30,779 nucleotides of DNA from Melampsora larici-populina 98AG31. Its lineage: Eukaryota > Basidiomycota > Pucciniomycetes > Pucciniales > Melampsoraceae. Positions 1-9,980 of this stretch are shown here, in pieces. The notes under the pieces are model-generated. The model worked only from the letters and a program-made list of their open reading frames with translations, had not been told where the DNA came from and searched no databases. The stretch spans positions 298,382 through 329,160 of the forward strand of contig NW_006768838.1 of assembly GCF_000204055.1 (NCBI RefSeq). The letters run 5' to 3'. The first letter of the stretch is position 1; every line of letters starts with the position of its first letter. The translations under genes were made by a program, and so were the position numbers.

Positions 1-204
1 TGAGTTGCAATGTAAGGCACCGACAATGGCCAGTCCGACGGGTCATCCAATCCCTCAGCTTTCTCATTTAAGATCAAGACTTCCAAGTCCGCTCATCGGC
101 TGAGGGCATCAGGTACTATATTCATACTACCCTTCTTATATTCGATAGTTATAGTCATTTCACTAAATTCCTCTATCCATCGCAGAAGCCTTCGCGACGG
201 GAGA
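1..204 (-). pseudogene. Ty3/gypsy pol fragment: RNase H C-terminus and start of the following linker
   Basis: Read on the minus strand, this stretch encodes the end of a gypsy RNase H domain: LLRWIEEFSEMTITIEY, then a PDALSR motif, the usual RNase H end of Ty3/gypsy pol. It continues in frame into an acidic linker that runs off the window edge. A TGA at 94-96 interrupts the frame just after DALSR; CGA to TGA is the simplest explanation. It is the downstream part of the pol that resumes at about 1043. The middle of RNase H is missing, replaced by a copia fragment, so the domain is dead. The junction lies at about 200-212. Confidence 0.8.
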
Positions 205-295
205 ATTTGTTCGGATATATTAACAAAGCCACTTCATCCAGGACCTTTTAATGAATTCAGAAAGCGTATAGGAATTAAGGCATGTAATGAATAGG
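205..295 (+). pseudogene. Ty1/copia pol C-terminal tail
   Basis: A short + strand reading frame ends at TAG 293-295 and contains SDILTKPLHPGPFNEF followed by RKRIGIKACNE. The DILTKPL...F...IG pattern is the standard C-terminus of copia RNase H. Twenty-one bases later comes a purine run and then an LTR start, as expected for a copia 3' end. Everything upstream of about codon SDIL is absent, so this is a 5'-truncated copia remnant joined to gypsy pol. Confidence 0.75.
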
Positions 296-316
296 GGTGT
301 TTTAATTATGTCGATT

Positions 317-325
317 GAGGGGGGG
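317..325 (+). other. Polypurine tract of the copia remnant
   Basis: GAGGGGGGG lies directly before TGTTGAATTATTCC. A purine run abutting the TG of an LTR is the plus-strand primer site of LTR retrotransposons. It fixes the LTR start at 326. Confidence 0.7.
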
Positions 326-852
326 TGTTGAATTATTCCAATCGACAGAAATAAGAAAAAGTTACATATAACTTAGAAATAGATAAGTGAAATGTCTAGA
401 AAGATTAACCAGAAGACGTCATCAAGTGAAAGGAGAACTATGATGTCATTCACTTCAAATCACACTATTTATAATGATTTATGCTCAATTCGACTTACTT
501 CTCTTTCCTTATCTTTGGAAAGAGAAGTAAGTACCATCTCATCTTTATCTTCTTTATCAATGTGACCTTATGTTAATGTTATTTGTTTCCATCTATTACA
601 TTTGTTGTTCTAATCAAATAGACACTTATCTCTTACTGCATCTAAAGATCAGTTATCAGTCATCGATAACTTATAAGCTAATCAATTTGCATCCATCATT
701 CTGAACCTTTATTCAGGTATCATATTGTTCTTTCTATCTTTATATTTCATTTACATTATTTCTGATCAGATCCTTGTTGTTTTAGGTCAGATACTTTATC
801 ATTGAGATTGTTGTCGAGTGTTACTTATCTGTGCTTTAGCGCATGCTACTAG
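326..852 (+). repeat. Copia 3' LTR containing two intron-like intervals
   Basis: The LTR begins TGTTGAATTATT after the polypurine tract. A TATA-like TATTTATAAT lies at 466-475. About 35-40 bp downstream, at 509, begins the segment that is repeated at 863-1042. Compared with that repeat, this copy carries two extra intervals. The first is 527-621 (95 bp): it starts GTAAGT, has CTAAT near its 3' end and ends TAG. The second is 717-785 (69 bp): it starts GTATCA, has CTGAT upstream of TTTTAG and ends AG. The 3' LTR boundary is uncertain; it is placed where similarity to the second copy ends (852). No host-side TSD was found. Confidence 0.6.
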
Positions 853-862
853 GTGAATAGAA

Positions 863-1042
863 TTATCTTTGGAAAGAGAAACGCTTATCTCTTACTGCAT
901 CTAAAGATCAGTTATCAGTCATCGATAACTTATAAGCTAATCAATTTGCATCCATCATTCTGAACCTTTATTCAGGTCAGATACTTTATCATTGAGATTG
1001 TTGTCGAGTGTTACTTATCTGTGCTTTAGCGCATGCTACTAG
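863..1042 (+). repeat. Second copy of copia R-U5 lacking both introns
   Basis: This 180-bp segment matches 509-526 + 622-716 + 786-852 with one mismatch (A624 versus G883). The two missing intervals are bounded exactly by GT and AG. It starts roughly where transcription should begin downstream of the TATA box. A cDNA of a spliced leader is the simplest source. It is separated from the first copy by 10 bp that begin GTGAAT. Its right end abuts gypsy pol sequence, although the exact junction within about 1043-1070 is uncertain. Confidence 0.8.
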
Positions 1043-3318
1043 ATCCCTGTTCGAAGACTCCAATACATTCTTCTCCTGCGCAGGGTAATTACGCTGTGCA
1101 GCGTTCAATTTGCAGGATTCATAAGCTACGGGATGTAATCGGCCGTCTGTTGCTTCTTGCAAGAGAACAGCCCCCACGGCAAAGTCACTTGAGTCTGTCT
1201 CAATGACATAGCCTTTCTTGGGATCCGAACAGCCCCCACGGCAAAGTCACTTGAGTCTGTCTCAATGACATAGCCTTTCTTGGGATCCGGTAAAATCAAA
1301 ACTGGTGAGCTCATCAATTTCTCTTTTAACATGACAAATGCTGATTCACAAGCTGGGGTCCATTCAACCTTAGCTTTTTTAGATACATTACCTCCTGTTA
1401 ACGCATGTAACGGAGAAGCTATTTTAGAGAATCCAGCCACAAATCGGCGATAATAACCAGCCAGACCTAAGAAGGACCGAACCTCTCGGACGTTCTGGGG
1501 TCTTGGCCATAATCGTATAGCATCCAATTTATCGTCCATAGGTCGTATACCATTCTTTGAGATCATATGTCCTACAAACTGTATCTCGTCTGCAAACAGT
1601 TCAGATTTCCCTCCACTCACCCTTAATTCTGCATTTTTAAGGGCTGTTAACACCAAGTTAACGTGCTCTTCATGTTCCGAATCAGAACGAGAGTAAACCA
1701 GGATATCATCAAGGTAAACTTGTACAAACTTATCCAAATATGGTCTGAGGATGTCAGACATCATCCTTTGGAAAGTACTAGGAGCATTTACCAAACCGAA
1801 AGGCATTACGAGCCACTCGTAATGACCGTAACGAGTGCTAAAAGCGGTTTTTGGGACAGATTCTGCTGCAAGTTTCATTTGATGAAACCCTTGCTGCAGG
1901 TCAAATTTGGAGTATCGCACCACCCCTTGTAGATGATCAAAACAATCCCGAATCAATGGCAAGGGGTGTCGATCTCGTTTGGTGAGGGCATTTACCGCCC
2001 TATAATCTACGCAGAATCGTAGCTTGCCAGACGCATTCCTGGCAAACAAGACTGGTGACGACCAGCCTGACGTGGAAGGTTGGATAAAACCATTCTTATG
2101 CAATGTCACGAGCTTACTCTGAAGTTCTTCTAGTAGCAAAGGTGACATTCTGCGTACTGGTTGTGATACCGGTTTGGCATTACCGGTGTCAATCAAATGT
2201 TCTATGACTCGCTCCTTTTCAGGAGCCTTGTCAATTGGTTGGAACAGATCGGCATACTTTTCAATTAATGCCTTTGCGGCCGCTTTAAGTTTTGGGCAAG
2301 TGGTAGAAATCTTCGGTACTGCTACCTCAGGATTTTCCCTTGGACCCTGTACTTCATCCATCGCATCAATGCGATCTGCGGCATGCACGATCCAACATTC
2401 CATCTTCGGATTTCGAAGGAATCTTCTCATCTGGCTCCTATTTATAGGTCTGTCACATTCTGCTAATTCACCATCCCCGTCAATCAAGTGAATACTTTCA
2501 GAAGGTGAGCCAGGTGACGACGGCGAAAAGGACGTAGTATTTTCGTTACCATCCTTCCACACCCACGTACCTGTCTCCCAATCAGTAGAGACAGCGTATT
2601 TTGATATCCAATCCATCCCTAGGATGATATCATACGTTTCTAAGGGATCCACTCGACATTGGTGGACAAAATCCATTCCTCCTAGAGAAAATGGTACCTT
2701 CGAGAGATGTCTGATCTCTTTTCGTTCTCCCCAGACTCCAGCTATATATCCCACCCCTGTGGCTTTTTGCAAGGGAAGCATACATTGCTCGACATACGCT
2801 TTCGAAACGTATGAAGCGGTTTTGGCGCCTGTGTCTATTAACACTCGCACCGTCATTTTATTCTGTGTCAGAATAAAATCCACTCGAGGTAGTCCCGAGT
2901 CGTTTTCAATCGTGGCTAGGACATCACTGAAGCTATCATTAATATCCCCTGTTGCCTCTCCTCTGGGCTCACTGGCCGGTGAGGATGCAGATGGTATAGG
3001 CACAGTTAAGTCACCGTGGTCTCTATTGGAGACTCCGATCAATCTCGTAGAAGGAGATTGATCATCTTCTGAGTGATCCGACTTCTTTGATAGGTCGACA
3101 CACTTGTCACTCAGAAGTTCATGAGGTATTAATTTTTCCTCATTAATCTTACTTTCTCTGGCCTCCATTGGTCCAGAACTCTTGCGCTTTGTAGAAGGCA
3201 ATTGGGGCTCATCATCAAACTCATCTAACACATCAATCACAGGTTCATTGCAGGATTTATGTACATTTGGATGAGATAACAAAACAAGATCAGGCGAGGA
3301 AAATTGAGCTACATTCTC
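1043..3318 (-). pseudogene. Ty3/gypsy pol: protease, reverse transcriptase, start of RNase H (disrupted)
   Basis: The minus-strand frame (3282 to 1126, open upstream to about 3318) encodes an acidic N-terminal region, then an aspartic protease with VLIDTGAKTASYV (DTG at residues 150-152 counted from 3282) and the ILGMDW motif. The RT follows: FARNASGKLRFCVDYRAVN, motif A KFDLQQGFHQ (D461), FGLVNAPSTF and catalytic YLDD (523-526). RNase H starts at VIETDSSDFAVGA. A 62-bp tandem duplication (1165-1288) then shifts the frame. RNase H resumes in the ORF 1177-989 with VLLQEATDGRLHPVAYES and RNYPAQEK, and stops at the copia insertion. Gag ends in a different frame, and pol is -1 relative to it. This is a Ty3/gypsy pol of normal layout but not functional. 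The integrase should lie beyond base 1. Confidence 0.9.
1165..1288. repeat. 62-bp perfect tandem duplication within gypsy RNase H
   Basis: Two adjacent copies, 1165-1226 and 1227-1288, start GAACAGCCCCC and end GGGATCC. Because 62 is not a multiple of 3, the duplication breaks the RNase H reading frame. The continuation from the second copy is the normal RNase H sequence. Confidence 0.95.
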
Positions 3319-4033
3319 ATCGCCTAAGCATTTGATGGTCCAGCTTCCACAACAACCTCATTTTTCTTGATTCTCTTAAAGTAATTTTTAGTTCTTTCAG
3401 TAGGTTCTTGCGGACAGATTTTATTGGTTAATGTACCGAATATATGACCTCTTTTGTTACAATTGTAACAAGTCTTCTCATTCGAATCCTGACTATTGTT
3501 AGATCGTCTTTGGATTGGAGATGAGCGATTAGTTCGTCTTTGATTATTGCTGGATCTCGACGAACAATTGGTTCGATTAGAGTCACTAGTGGAATGTAGC
3601 GTATCTCTTTCTTGTTGTCGACGATTGTCACGATTTATGCTGCAAAGAACAATTTGTTCTAAATTCATAACTATACCATTCTCGGCAGATCTGTCGACTT
3701 CGATTTGGACATCTTTTCGAAGTCCATGAGGTAATTTGGTCATCCATAATTCCTCGACCTCATACTTGAGTTTCAACGTATCAGCATCGTTTTGAATTAG
3801 TCTGAATCGACCATAAGCGTCCACCGCTTTTTCATTTGGTCTAAACGCGAACTTAGCGAATCTATCTAAGACGCTGGCTTTATTCAAAGTGGTCGGGAAC
3901 TTTCGAATCATCAAACTAGAAAATTCCGCCCAATCAACGGGCTCGTCATCAGTACCTAGTACCTTTTCAACTTCAGTCAAGGCTGCTCCATCAACAATTT
4001 GATAAGCTACTAAATGCCAAATCTCTGGATCGG

Positions 4034-4424
4034 CATTCTGTAAGGGTTGAGTCCCTCACTAGACACGGGAGGCGGGACGCTGTGAGACACAGCAAGGTTT
4101 CTAGAACCCAAGAGACCTGATCTGTAAATTTCAATACCGACGAGAACGCAGCTGGTTCCGAAGGATAAAGGGTGGGAGATCAGTCCCGATATCTCTAAGG
4201 CTGTACAAGATAATAAATGAGATGAAATAGAAATGAAATGTGACTTTACCTGGTTCCGAAGGATAAAGGGTGGGAGATCAGTCCCGATATCTCTAAGGAA
4301 CCAGAATCAAGAAAGAGATGAAAACAAAATGTATATATATGGCTTAAGTATTTAAGTTTAAGTGTTAACTATTAGAGTCTTAACTATGTGTCTTTGTGTA
4401 ATGACCGTAGGTCTTACACATTCA
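4034..4424 (-). mobile_element. Solo LTR (4039-4419) with 5-bp TSD
   Basis: On the minus strand the unit begins TGTAAGACC and ends CCTTACA, so it has TGTAAG/CTTACA inverted ends. It is flanked by CATTC at 4034-4038 and again at 4420-4424, a perfect 5-bp duplication. A TATATATA run at about 4332-4339 fits a minus-strand promoter. It carries two copies of a 49-bp direct repeat. The unit is a solo LTR left by LTR-LTR recombination after insertion into the gag of the older gypsy element. The family is not the same as the host element (LTR starts TGTAGAAC there). Confidence 0.92.
4152..4298. repeat. 49-bp direct repeat pair inside the solo LTR
   Basis: The copies 4152-4200 and 4250-4298 are identical, start CTGGTTCCGAAGG and end ATCTCTAAGG, with a 98-bp offset. 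On the minus strand they lie downstream of the TATA-like run. They may be an R-region duplication or regulatory repeats of the LTR. Confidence 0.9.
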
Positions 4425-5256
4425 TGACTTGGAAAGCCTTTGCCGTGTTGGTACACCATATCGAAGCGTCCTTTGGATTAGATCCATTAAATCGGGGAAT
4501 TTTTCGGATATGGGCGGCCTTTGCGAGTTTAGTTACATCTCTTTCTCGCGGAATTAGACCAAGACGATTGAATGTCCTAGCACTAGGGACATTGGTCGAG
4601 GGAGTTGGATGAGGGGTTCTGGCGAAAGAGGCAGGTCCATTCTGATGGTTTGATCCCATCGGAGCTTCAAAGAACGGTTCATTGGTTCCTCCTGACGATT
4701 CTCGATTCCACTCTTCTTGCATTCTTCGAGCTATTTCTTCTTGGTAACGAAGAAATGATTCATGCTGATCTGGTCGCAAGGTGATAGGAACGGGATCAGG
4801 TATGTTAGCGCTTGTCGAAGGGTTCGGAAGGTTGCCATGTTCGACATCCATCTGATCTTCTCTACGCTTTCCTTTCATCCCACTCCCCAAGGGGACTTTG
4901 GGATTACTAGGACCCGTTCCAGGACTGGCTACGACTGTCGAAGCGCCAGCGGGAGTTCCTCCACGGCTTGATTGATTTCGAGGATTTCTATTCGAAACAA
5001 AAGTTATCGGGCGAGGAGCTCCATGCTGGTCTAAAGATAATAGTTCTTGACTATGAACATCTAGAACAAAACATTGTTCTCCAGCTAGTAGATCTAGAGT
5101 ATGATTGATAACTTGTTGTCGATCATCAAAATCTAAAATTTGTTCAGGGGTGAATTCAAGACCTTCCTCAATCGGAGGTAATTCAGCATATAACAAATCT
5201 AGCTGAGCTTCGCTGAGTCTGATGGGTTCCCCGGTGTTGTAACTTTTTGCAGGCAT

Positions 5257-5593
5257 TTTTATATAGTTTATAACAACTAAACTAAATAATCAAATATAAC
5301 AATCGTAAGTATCTTTTTCTTATCTCTACCTTTTTATCAACGAGATTTATTGCTTACTTATATTCACAGAATATTTTCTTTTATAACTCGAGTTCTATGC
5401 TTCAAGCTTAGAAGATTCTAGTATTCCAGGCGTCAAGCTTGAAATATTTACTCGGAGCTTTCGAGGTTTCTAGGCGTCAAGCGTAGAAATTCGGTTTATT
5501 TTAGATCTAAAAAAAACCTTCGAATTATAATAATTCAGGAATTAAATAAGCAATAAGGTACGTCAGTACTATTTATCACAAGTCTTTTATTTA
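5257..5593 (-). other. Gypsy 5' leader between PBS and gag
   Basis: AT-rich untranslated leader with no ORF of note. On the + strand it contains two copies of an AGGCGTCAAGC motif (about 5427 and 5473), each followed by a TAGAAAT/TTGAAAT-like tail. No other structure could be supported. Confidence 0.5.
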
Positions 5594-5606
5594 GCTCTCG
5601 CTACCA
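5594..5606 (-). promoter_or_regulatory. Probable gypsy primer-binding site (tRNA 3' end)
   Basis: On the minus strand, one base after the LTR end (TTACA) is TGGTAGCGAGAGC. The first eight bases are the complement of CGCUACCA, the 3' end of fungal initiator tRNA-Met. Minus-strand cDNA synthesis would start here. Only the first eight positions match, so the exact tRNA is open. Confidence 0.6.
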
Positions 5607-5607
5607 G

Positions 5608-7120
5608 TGTAACGGGGGTATGCTTTAACCCACGTTATGTTGTCTAACCCTTTCGCTTAGGGTTGAAGATAAAAGAGTTTAAGTACTTGAGGAATAAGAT
5701 AAAACTTCTCCAGGAAGTATGCGCTTTTATAGAATCTGTAGGCAACTAATAGTTGATATCTGATGAAGATAAAAGCGGGCTTCGAGTTGAAAATAAGGTA
5801 AAGAATCTTTTTATAAGATTTGTAGATTGTGCAAGATAGGATAACTTCTTATTGATAATATTCTTCTAACAAAAGATGACCGGGTTCCTGATATTCCTGC
5901 AGGAACCCTTGGTTCTTATAGAAAATGTGTAGCTACAAGTCACGTAATTCTTATGATCACGAATACAAAGTCTAGTTCACAAAGCTTAAAAGGATAGACA
6001 AGGAGTGATAAAGATCAGTCACTCCTTGTGGTATGAATGTGATCCGTTACGTTTCTTATGATCCGTCACTTCACTTTGTTCGGATCCATTGTGATCATTG
6101 ATGGGTTAAGTACATGTGTATCCTTATGATTAGCACTTACAGCCATTCCAATATTGCTTGTCGCACCTGTTTGAAAAAGAAAAAGTTTGTGAGCTTGAAA
6201 CCTAAGTTTTAACCGGCTAAAACCTGGAATTTGGCTGTATTGCCTTGAATTACAGCCAAGTTTGAAGTTTTATTGAGTAAAAACAGGTAAAAACTTAGGT
6301 TTCACTTTTTCTTTTTCAAACCGGAGCGACAAGCAATATCGGAATGGCTGTAGGTTTCCGTAAGTCCGATACTTGTATTCTACCTGTTCCTACTGTACCC
6401 TGCTACATATCGAAGTTGTGTGCGAGTGTGTTGTGATAGATCTTTTTGCGTTTTTTCGTTATCGAGTTAGAGCTTCTAGATTAGTAAGAAGAAGAGAAAA
6501 AGTCTTTAGATAAAAGACTTACCTTTTTATTAATAAGGGTACGGTTGCTGAGCCTTATCGTGGTTTTTTCTTATACCCTTATATTGGGAATTTCCAATTT
6601 TGGATTTATATTTTATTTTTTTTATTTTTTTAAGTATCTTACTTAACTATCCTAGGGTTTTGACCTAGGGTATTAAGGTGAATTACACTGTTACAAGTGT
6701 AATTCCCTGGGTTTTGAAGCTGTGAAGGTGTGTAGGGTAGAATTGGGATCTGTAGAAGTTGGGGAACAAGGTTCAGGTGGAATTTTCAAGGTTTTTTTTA
6801 AGTTATTATTTTTTTACTTGCTGCGGGAGAGTTTTTTTGGAGAACTGCATTGGGGAACGTAGTAAAAAACAGCTTGTTTACATCTGTTTTTGAACCGTAG
6901 GACCTTTCCGGGGATTCTTAAAGCTGGACTAAAGCTTGTAGATTGGATAATCAAGGTTGGAAAGTTTATTTGGGTGGTAGAAAGATCAGCAAGAAGTGTC
7001 TCATTGTATTTTGAGGGCAGCTTAACGGCTTTTTGGTTACGGCTCTTGGAGGTTTATCCCCCTTGGGTTGTTTCTTCCCCTCGAGGCTCTGCCTACGCTC
7101 CACAGCGTAGGAGTTCTACA
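5608..7120 (-). repeat. 5' LTR of the Ty3/gypsy element
   Basis: On the minus strand it starts TGTAGAACTCC at 7120 and ends GTTACA at 5608, giving TGTA/TACA ends, and is followed by the PBS and then gag. Length is 1513 bp, about 1300 bp without the MITE at 6138-6352. The first 35 bases form a hairpin, CCTACGCT-loop-AGCGTAGG. The same LTR start occurs in opposite orientation at 12740. No 3' LTR is in the window, so the pair cannot be compared. Confidence 0.7.
6138..6352. mobile_element. Fold-back MITE (6140-6350) with TA target-site duplication
   Basis: A 211-bp element begins CAGCCATTCCAATATTGC and ends with its near-complement (GCAATATCGGAATGGCTG), flanked by TA on both sides. The arms match over most of their length, through GTTTGAAAAAGAAAAAGT and AAACCTAAGTTTT; the left arm has a roughly 10-bp extra piece. 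The centre is a further hairpin, TTGGCTGTA (6231-6239) and TACAGCCAA (6251-6259). TA duplication plus such ends is typical of Tc1/mariner-type MITEs. It sits in the gypsy LTR and so is younger than it. Confidence 0.8.
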
Positions 7121-7769
7121 ACGCTTGAATCTTTCATACAATACAATACAATGAACTCAAAGGTGGAATTAGTCCAATTAAAGTAGTATCCTTCAACTTC
7201 AAATCACTCAATGAGAATCAATTGGTTTATTACATCTTATTACTCATTGTCTCATTCGGAGCTTCTGATAATCAACTTGATGCATCAAATCAATTTCAAT
7301 CTTCAATAAATCAAGCCAAAGACAAAGAAGTTTGGCTGAGTTAAACAATCACATCAAACCTATGATATGGTCGGAAATTGATCAAATATCTAATTCATAC
7401 CTTACGATTAGTTTACACATGCACTCATCACCACTGTCTAGAATCTTCCATCTCCACAACAGCCAATTATCTTAATCTGTTTGGTTAACTTTGTCACTTA
7501 CACTTTTAGTGTCAATTCTCAATCTAATATTGAACAAGTATGGGAGTCGATCAAAGCTTTGAACCATTATTTACGGTACTCAAAGCAAGTATGTGGCTGT
7601 ACATACTTGCTCCCACATACTTTTTTGTGTTGTTTTTGAAACTATGTGCGGCTGGCAAAAGTAAATTTTTTTTTGACAGCAAATTCACTGACGCCGCCTG
7701 AGACCCTCACCCAGTTCTGAGTTGAGTTTGCCCTGCCCTCCCTCACTCCCGGTTCCCCTCACCCCAACC
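7121..7769. other. Non-coding stretch before Harbinger ORF1
   Basis: AT-rich with no supported gene. At about 7587-7612 there is an inverted repeat CAAGTATG...CATACTTG, and related AAGTATG(T)GGGAG strings occur in both orientations at about 7541 and 7607. These may mark the left end of the PIF/Harbinger element, but no matching right end is visible because the right side is truncated. A short region from 7680 is likely the ORF1 5' UTR. Confidence 0.4.
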
Positions 7770-8814
7770 ATGTCCAATCAACCTCCTCCACAACCAAACT
7801 TTCACAACTCAACCAACAACTCAACCAATGCACCGATCAACTCACAAAATCCAAATAACTCCCAAAACCCCCCAGCAACACCCATCAACTTAACCTCGAG
7901 CGATGTCGTATGGGTCTGCACAAACACCAACAATATTAGTCCAGCCACCCCTCTTCAGCTTATGTCGCCCTATCCTCACCACAATCCCTATATCTCCTCA
8001 CCTTCTCCAGTCATCTTGGCTTATCCTGGATCTCAGCCTCTTCAGCCAGCTATATCTCCTGCTCCTTTGGTACCGAATTTAACATCTTCTGTCTCATCGA
8101 CTCCTGCTCCAATGGGGCCAACCTCCAATAAGCCAAAGCGGAAACCTCGTGGAACTGGAACTCGTGCTTCAAAGAAGAATAGTAAGAAATCTTCTTCGGC
8201 TTCAGCTTTGACCACTCAATCATCAGTTCAAGCCATTTCAACCGCACCATCATCAGTTCAAGAGACTTCAGGTGGAGCGATATCACCAGAAGAAGGTTTG
8301 ACCGCAAAAACATCTGTTCCAGAAACTTTGAACACCGAATCACCAGTTGAAGACAATGACCACTCTCAAAAACAAATCTCGTGGGTGAAAGATAAAAATG
8401 AAGATGGCAAGACTATGCTTGATTTAATAGTTGAATGGTTGTGTTTCACGTGGGGTGATAAAGATTCTCCAAATGACTTGGATTGGATGTGCATGGAGAG
8501 CTACAATACCGGATCAACCAATTACTCACGATATCGCATGGGTATCCCCAAAAAAAAAGAATGTGCAGAAAGGTGTGGTAAGTTCCTTTCGGCAAAGGGG
8601 TTCAGTGGGTTCAACTGGCCTGGTGTTAAACAGCAGGTCTGTGTTTCTTTCTCATCAATTCTTTTAATTGACAAAAACTGATGATAATTTCTTCATCTTC
8701 TTCGAATCTCATCCTACTTCAAATACAGATTGATATCTTAGAACGTAAATTTCATGGGGCCGAAGGCTGGCGTACAGGAACCAGTGGTGGAGTAATGATG
8801 ATTGAGAATACGGA

Positions 8815-9980
8815 GGCGGAACAACACACAAACCGGCCCGTAGTGAAGTGCACTACGGCCTCGGCGACGGTACGATGAGGTTTAATTTCTAAACCTCACC
8901 GTAACCGTAGTGTAGTCAATAATACTACTAGCTCAAACCCATCACTACGGTACGGTCAGCCCGTAGCCACCGTAGCCACCGTAGGCTACGGACGACTACG
9001 CTCAAAAAAACGAGAAAAAACAAAAAATATTGATTTGAGAAAACAAGACATAAAGAAAATAAAAAAGGACATCGTACTCGATGGAACCGTTATGATGGTC
9101 CTCCTTTTGCTACTGGTTTACCTCATTATGGTCATCTTTTGATGGGTACTGTCAAAGTTGGTTTTTCTAAAATCTTTCATTCTCTTTTCTGATCGATCAT
9201 TTAACTAAACTCAAACATTTTTTTCTCATAATAGGATATTGTGACTAGATTTGCTCTTCTTGATGGTCATTATGTTGAACGTCGATTTCGTTGGGATTGT
9301 CATGGATTACCAGTGGAACATGAAATTGACAAGAAACTCCAAATCAAATCAAAAGATGATGTGATGAAGATCAGAATCAAAGCTTATAATGCAGAATGTA
9401 GATCGATCGTGATGAGATATTCATCAGAATGGAGATCAACAATTGAAAGAATGGGGAGATGGATCGATTTTGATAATGATTATAAAATGTTAAATGTGTA
9501 TTTTATGGAAAGTATGTGGTGGGTATTTAAACAACTTTGAACAAAAGGTCAAGTTTATAGAGCAAGTAGGGTAAAGCCTTATTCGACTTCTTGTACTACA
9601 CCACTTTCAAATTTTGAAGCCGGAAGTGATTATCATGATGTGAATGATCCAGCAGTCACAGTTTTGTTTCCATTATTGGAGGATCCAAATACTTGTTTAT
9701 TGGCTTGGACAACTACTCCTTGGACTTTACCATCAAACTTAGCAAAACTTGAGGGTGTATACAAATACCGGAGTGACCGTACTGCACTCCGAACTACGGT
9801 GGTGATACCTCCGGAATACGGAGACAGCGGTACGGAAACCCCCCCTAATTACCTGGCGAATACCAGACTACGGTACGGTTTGACCGTAGCAGGTCGTACT
9901 GCAGCCTACGGTCTCCAGACCGTACCGCACCGCACCGTAGGCCGTTTTTCCCTGCGGTTCGGTTTGTGTGTTGGGCGGAA
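8815..9980. mobile_element. Non-autonomous TIR element (8822-9973) carrying an IleRS fragment
   Basis: The element starts CAACACACAAACCG (8822-8835) and ends with its perfect complement (9960-9973). Both sides carry GGCGGAA (8815-8821, 9974-9980), a 7-bp TSD. The ends inside the TIRs (about 8836-9000 and 9770-9959) are GC-rich and crowded with ACGGT/ACCGT words in both orientations, as subterminal transposase-binding repeats often are. Between them lies a piece of isoleucyl-tRNA synthetase gene with an intron. No transposase is encoded. A 7-bp TSD does not decide the superfamily; hAT (8) and Mutator (about 9) do not fit exactly. It is a Pack-type, gene-capturing element. Confidence 0.88.
9088..9765 (+). 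pseudogene. Isoleucyl-tRNA synthetase fragment (class I aaRS catalytic region)
   Basis: The translation shows [17 protein letters not shown], with the HIGH-type signature HYGH, then [31 protein letters not shown] and [13 protein letters not shown]. Further on are [28 protein letters not shown] and [16 protein letters not shown]. These are hallmark cytosolic-type IleRS sequences from the Rossmann fold into the editing (CP1) domain start. An intron, 9157-9234 (GTTGGT..ATAG, 78 bp), splits GTVK and DIVTR. TGA at 9538-9540 interrupts the frame where Trp is expected. Both ends are lost: the N-terminus before about 9088 and everything after SNLA (about 9750). About 220 of some 1,050 residues remain. 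It is a captured gene fragment, not the functional cellular gene. Confidence 0.9.

Larger units (their letters stand above)
3324..5256 (-). pseudogene. Ty3/gypsy gag, interrupted by a solo LTR
   Basis: Gag starts at ATG 5256 (MPAKSYNTGEP). Its N-terminal part runs to about 4425 and is rich in Pro/Ser/Gly, with a short charged segment (EIARRMQEEWNRE). The core (IPRFNGSNPKDASIWC) is cut by a 381-bp solo LTR. It resumes at 4033 with ADPEIWHLVAYQIVDGAA and ends at TAG 3324-3326. Excising the LTR and one CATTC copy keeps the frame open. The C-terminus is Ser/Arg/Asn-rich and carries a zinc-knuckle-like CYNCNKRGH with the final Cys nine residues after His instead of four. Gag would package the element RNA in virus-like particles. 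The start is supported by position downstream of the LTR and PBS. Confidence 0.85.

Noticed and set aside
3420..3445. Shared ATTGGTTAATGTAC string in gypsy gag and the CACTA MITE (about 17804)
   Set aside because: A single 14-bp match is expected by chance in a window of this size and nothing flanking it matches.
7085..7120. Hairpin as a Helitron 3' end
   Set aside because: The hairpin is followed by TTCTACA, not CTRRT, and the position fits the start of the gypsy LTR with its TGTA/TACA ends and PBS.
6890..7186. A 98-codon + strand ORF
   Set aside because: It lies antisense within the gypsy 5' LTR and across its end; no similarity to a known family.
9088..9765. A functional IleRS gene
   Set aside because: Both ends are missing, there is an in-frame TGA, and the piece lies wholly inside a transposon with a perfect TSD.
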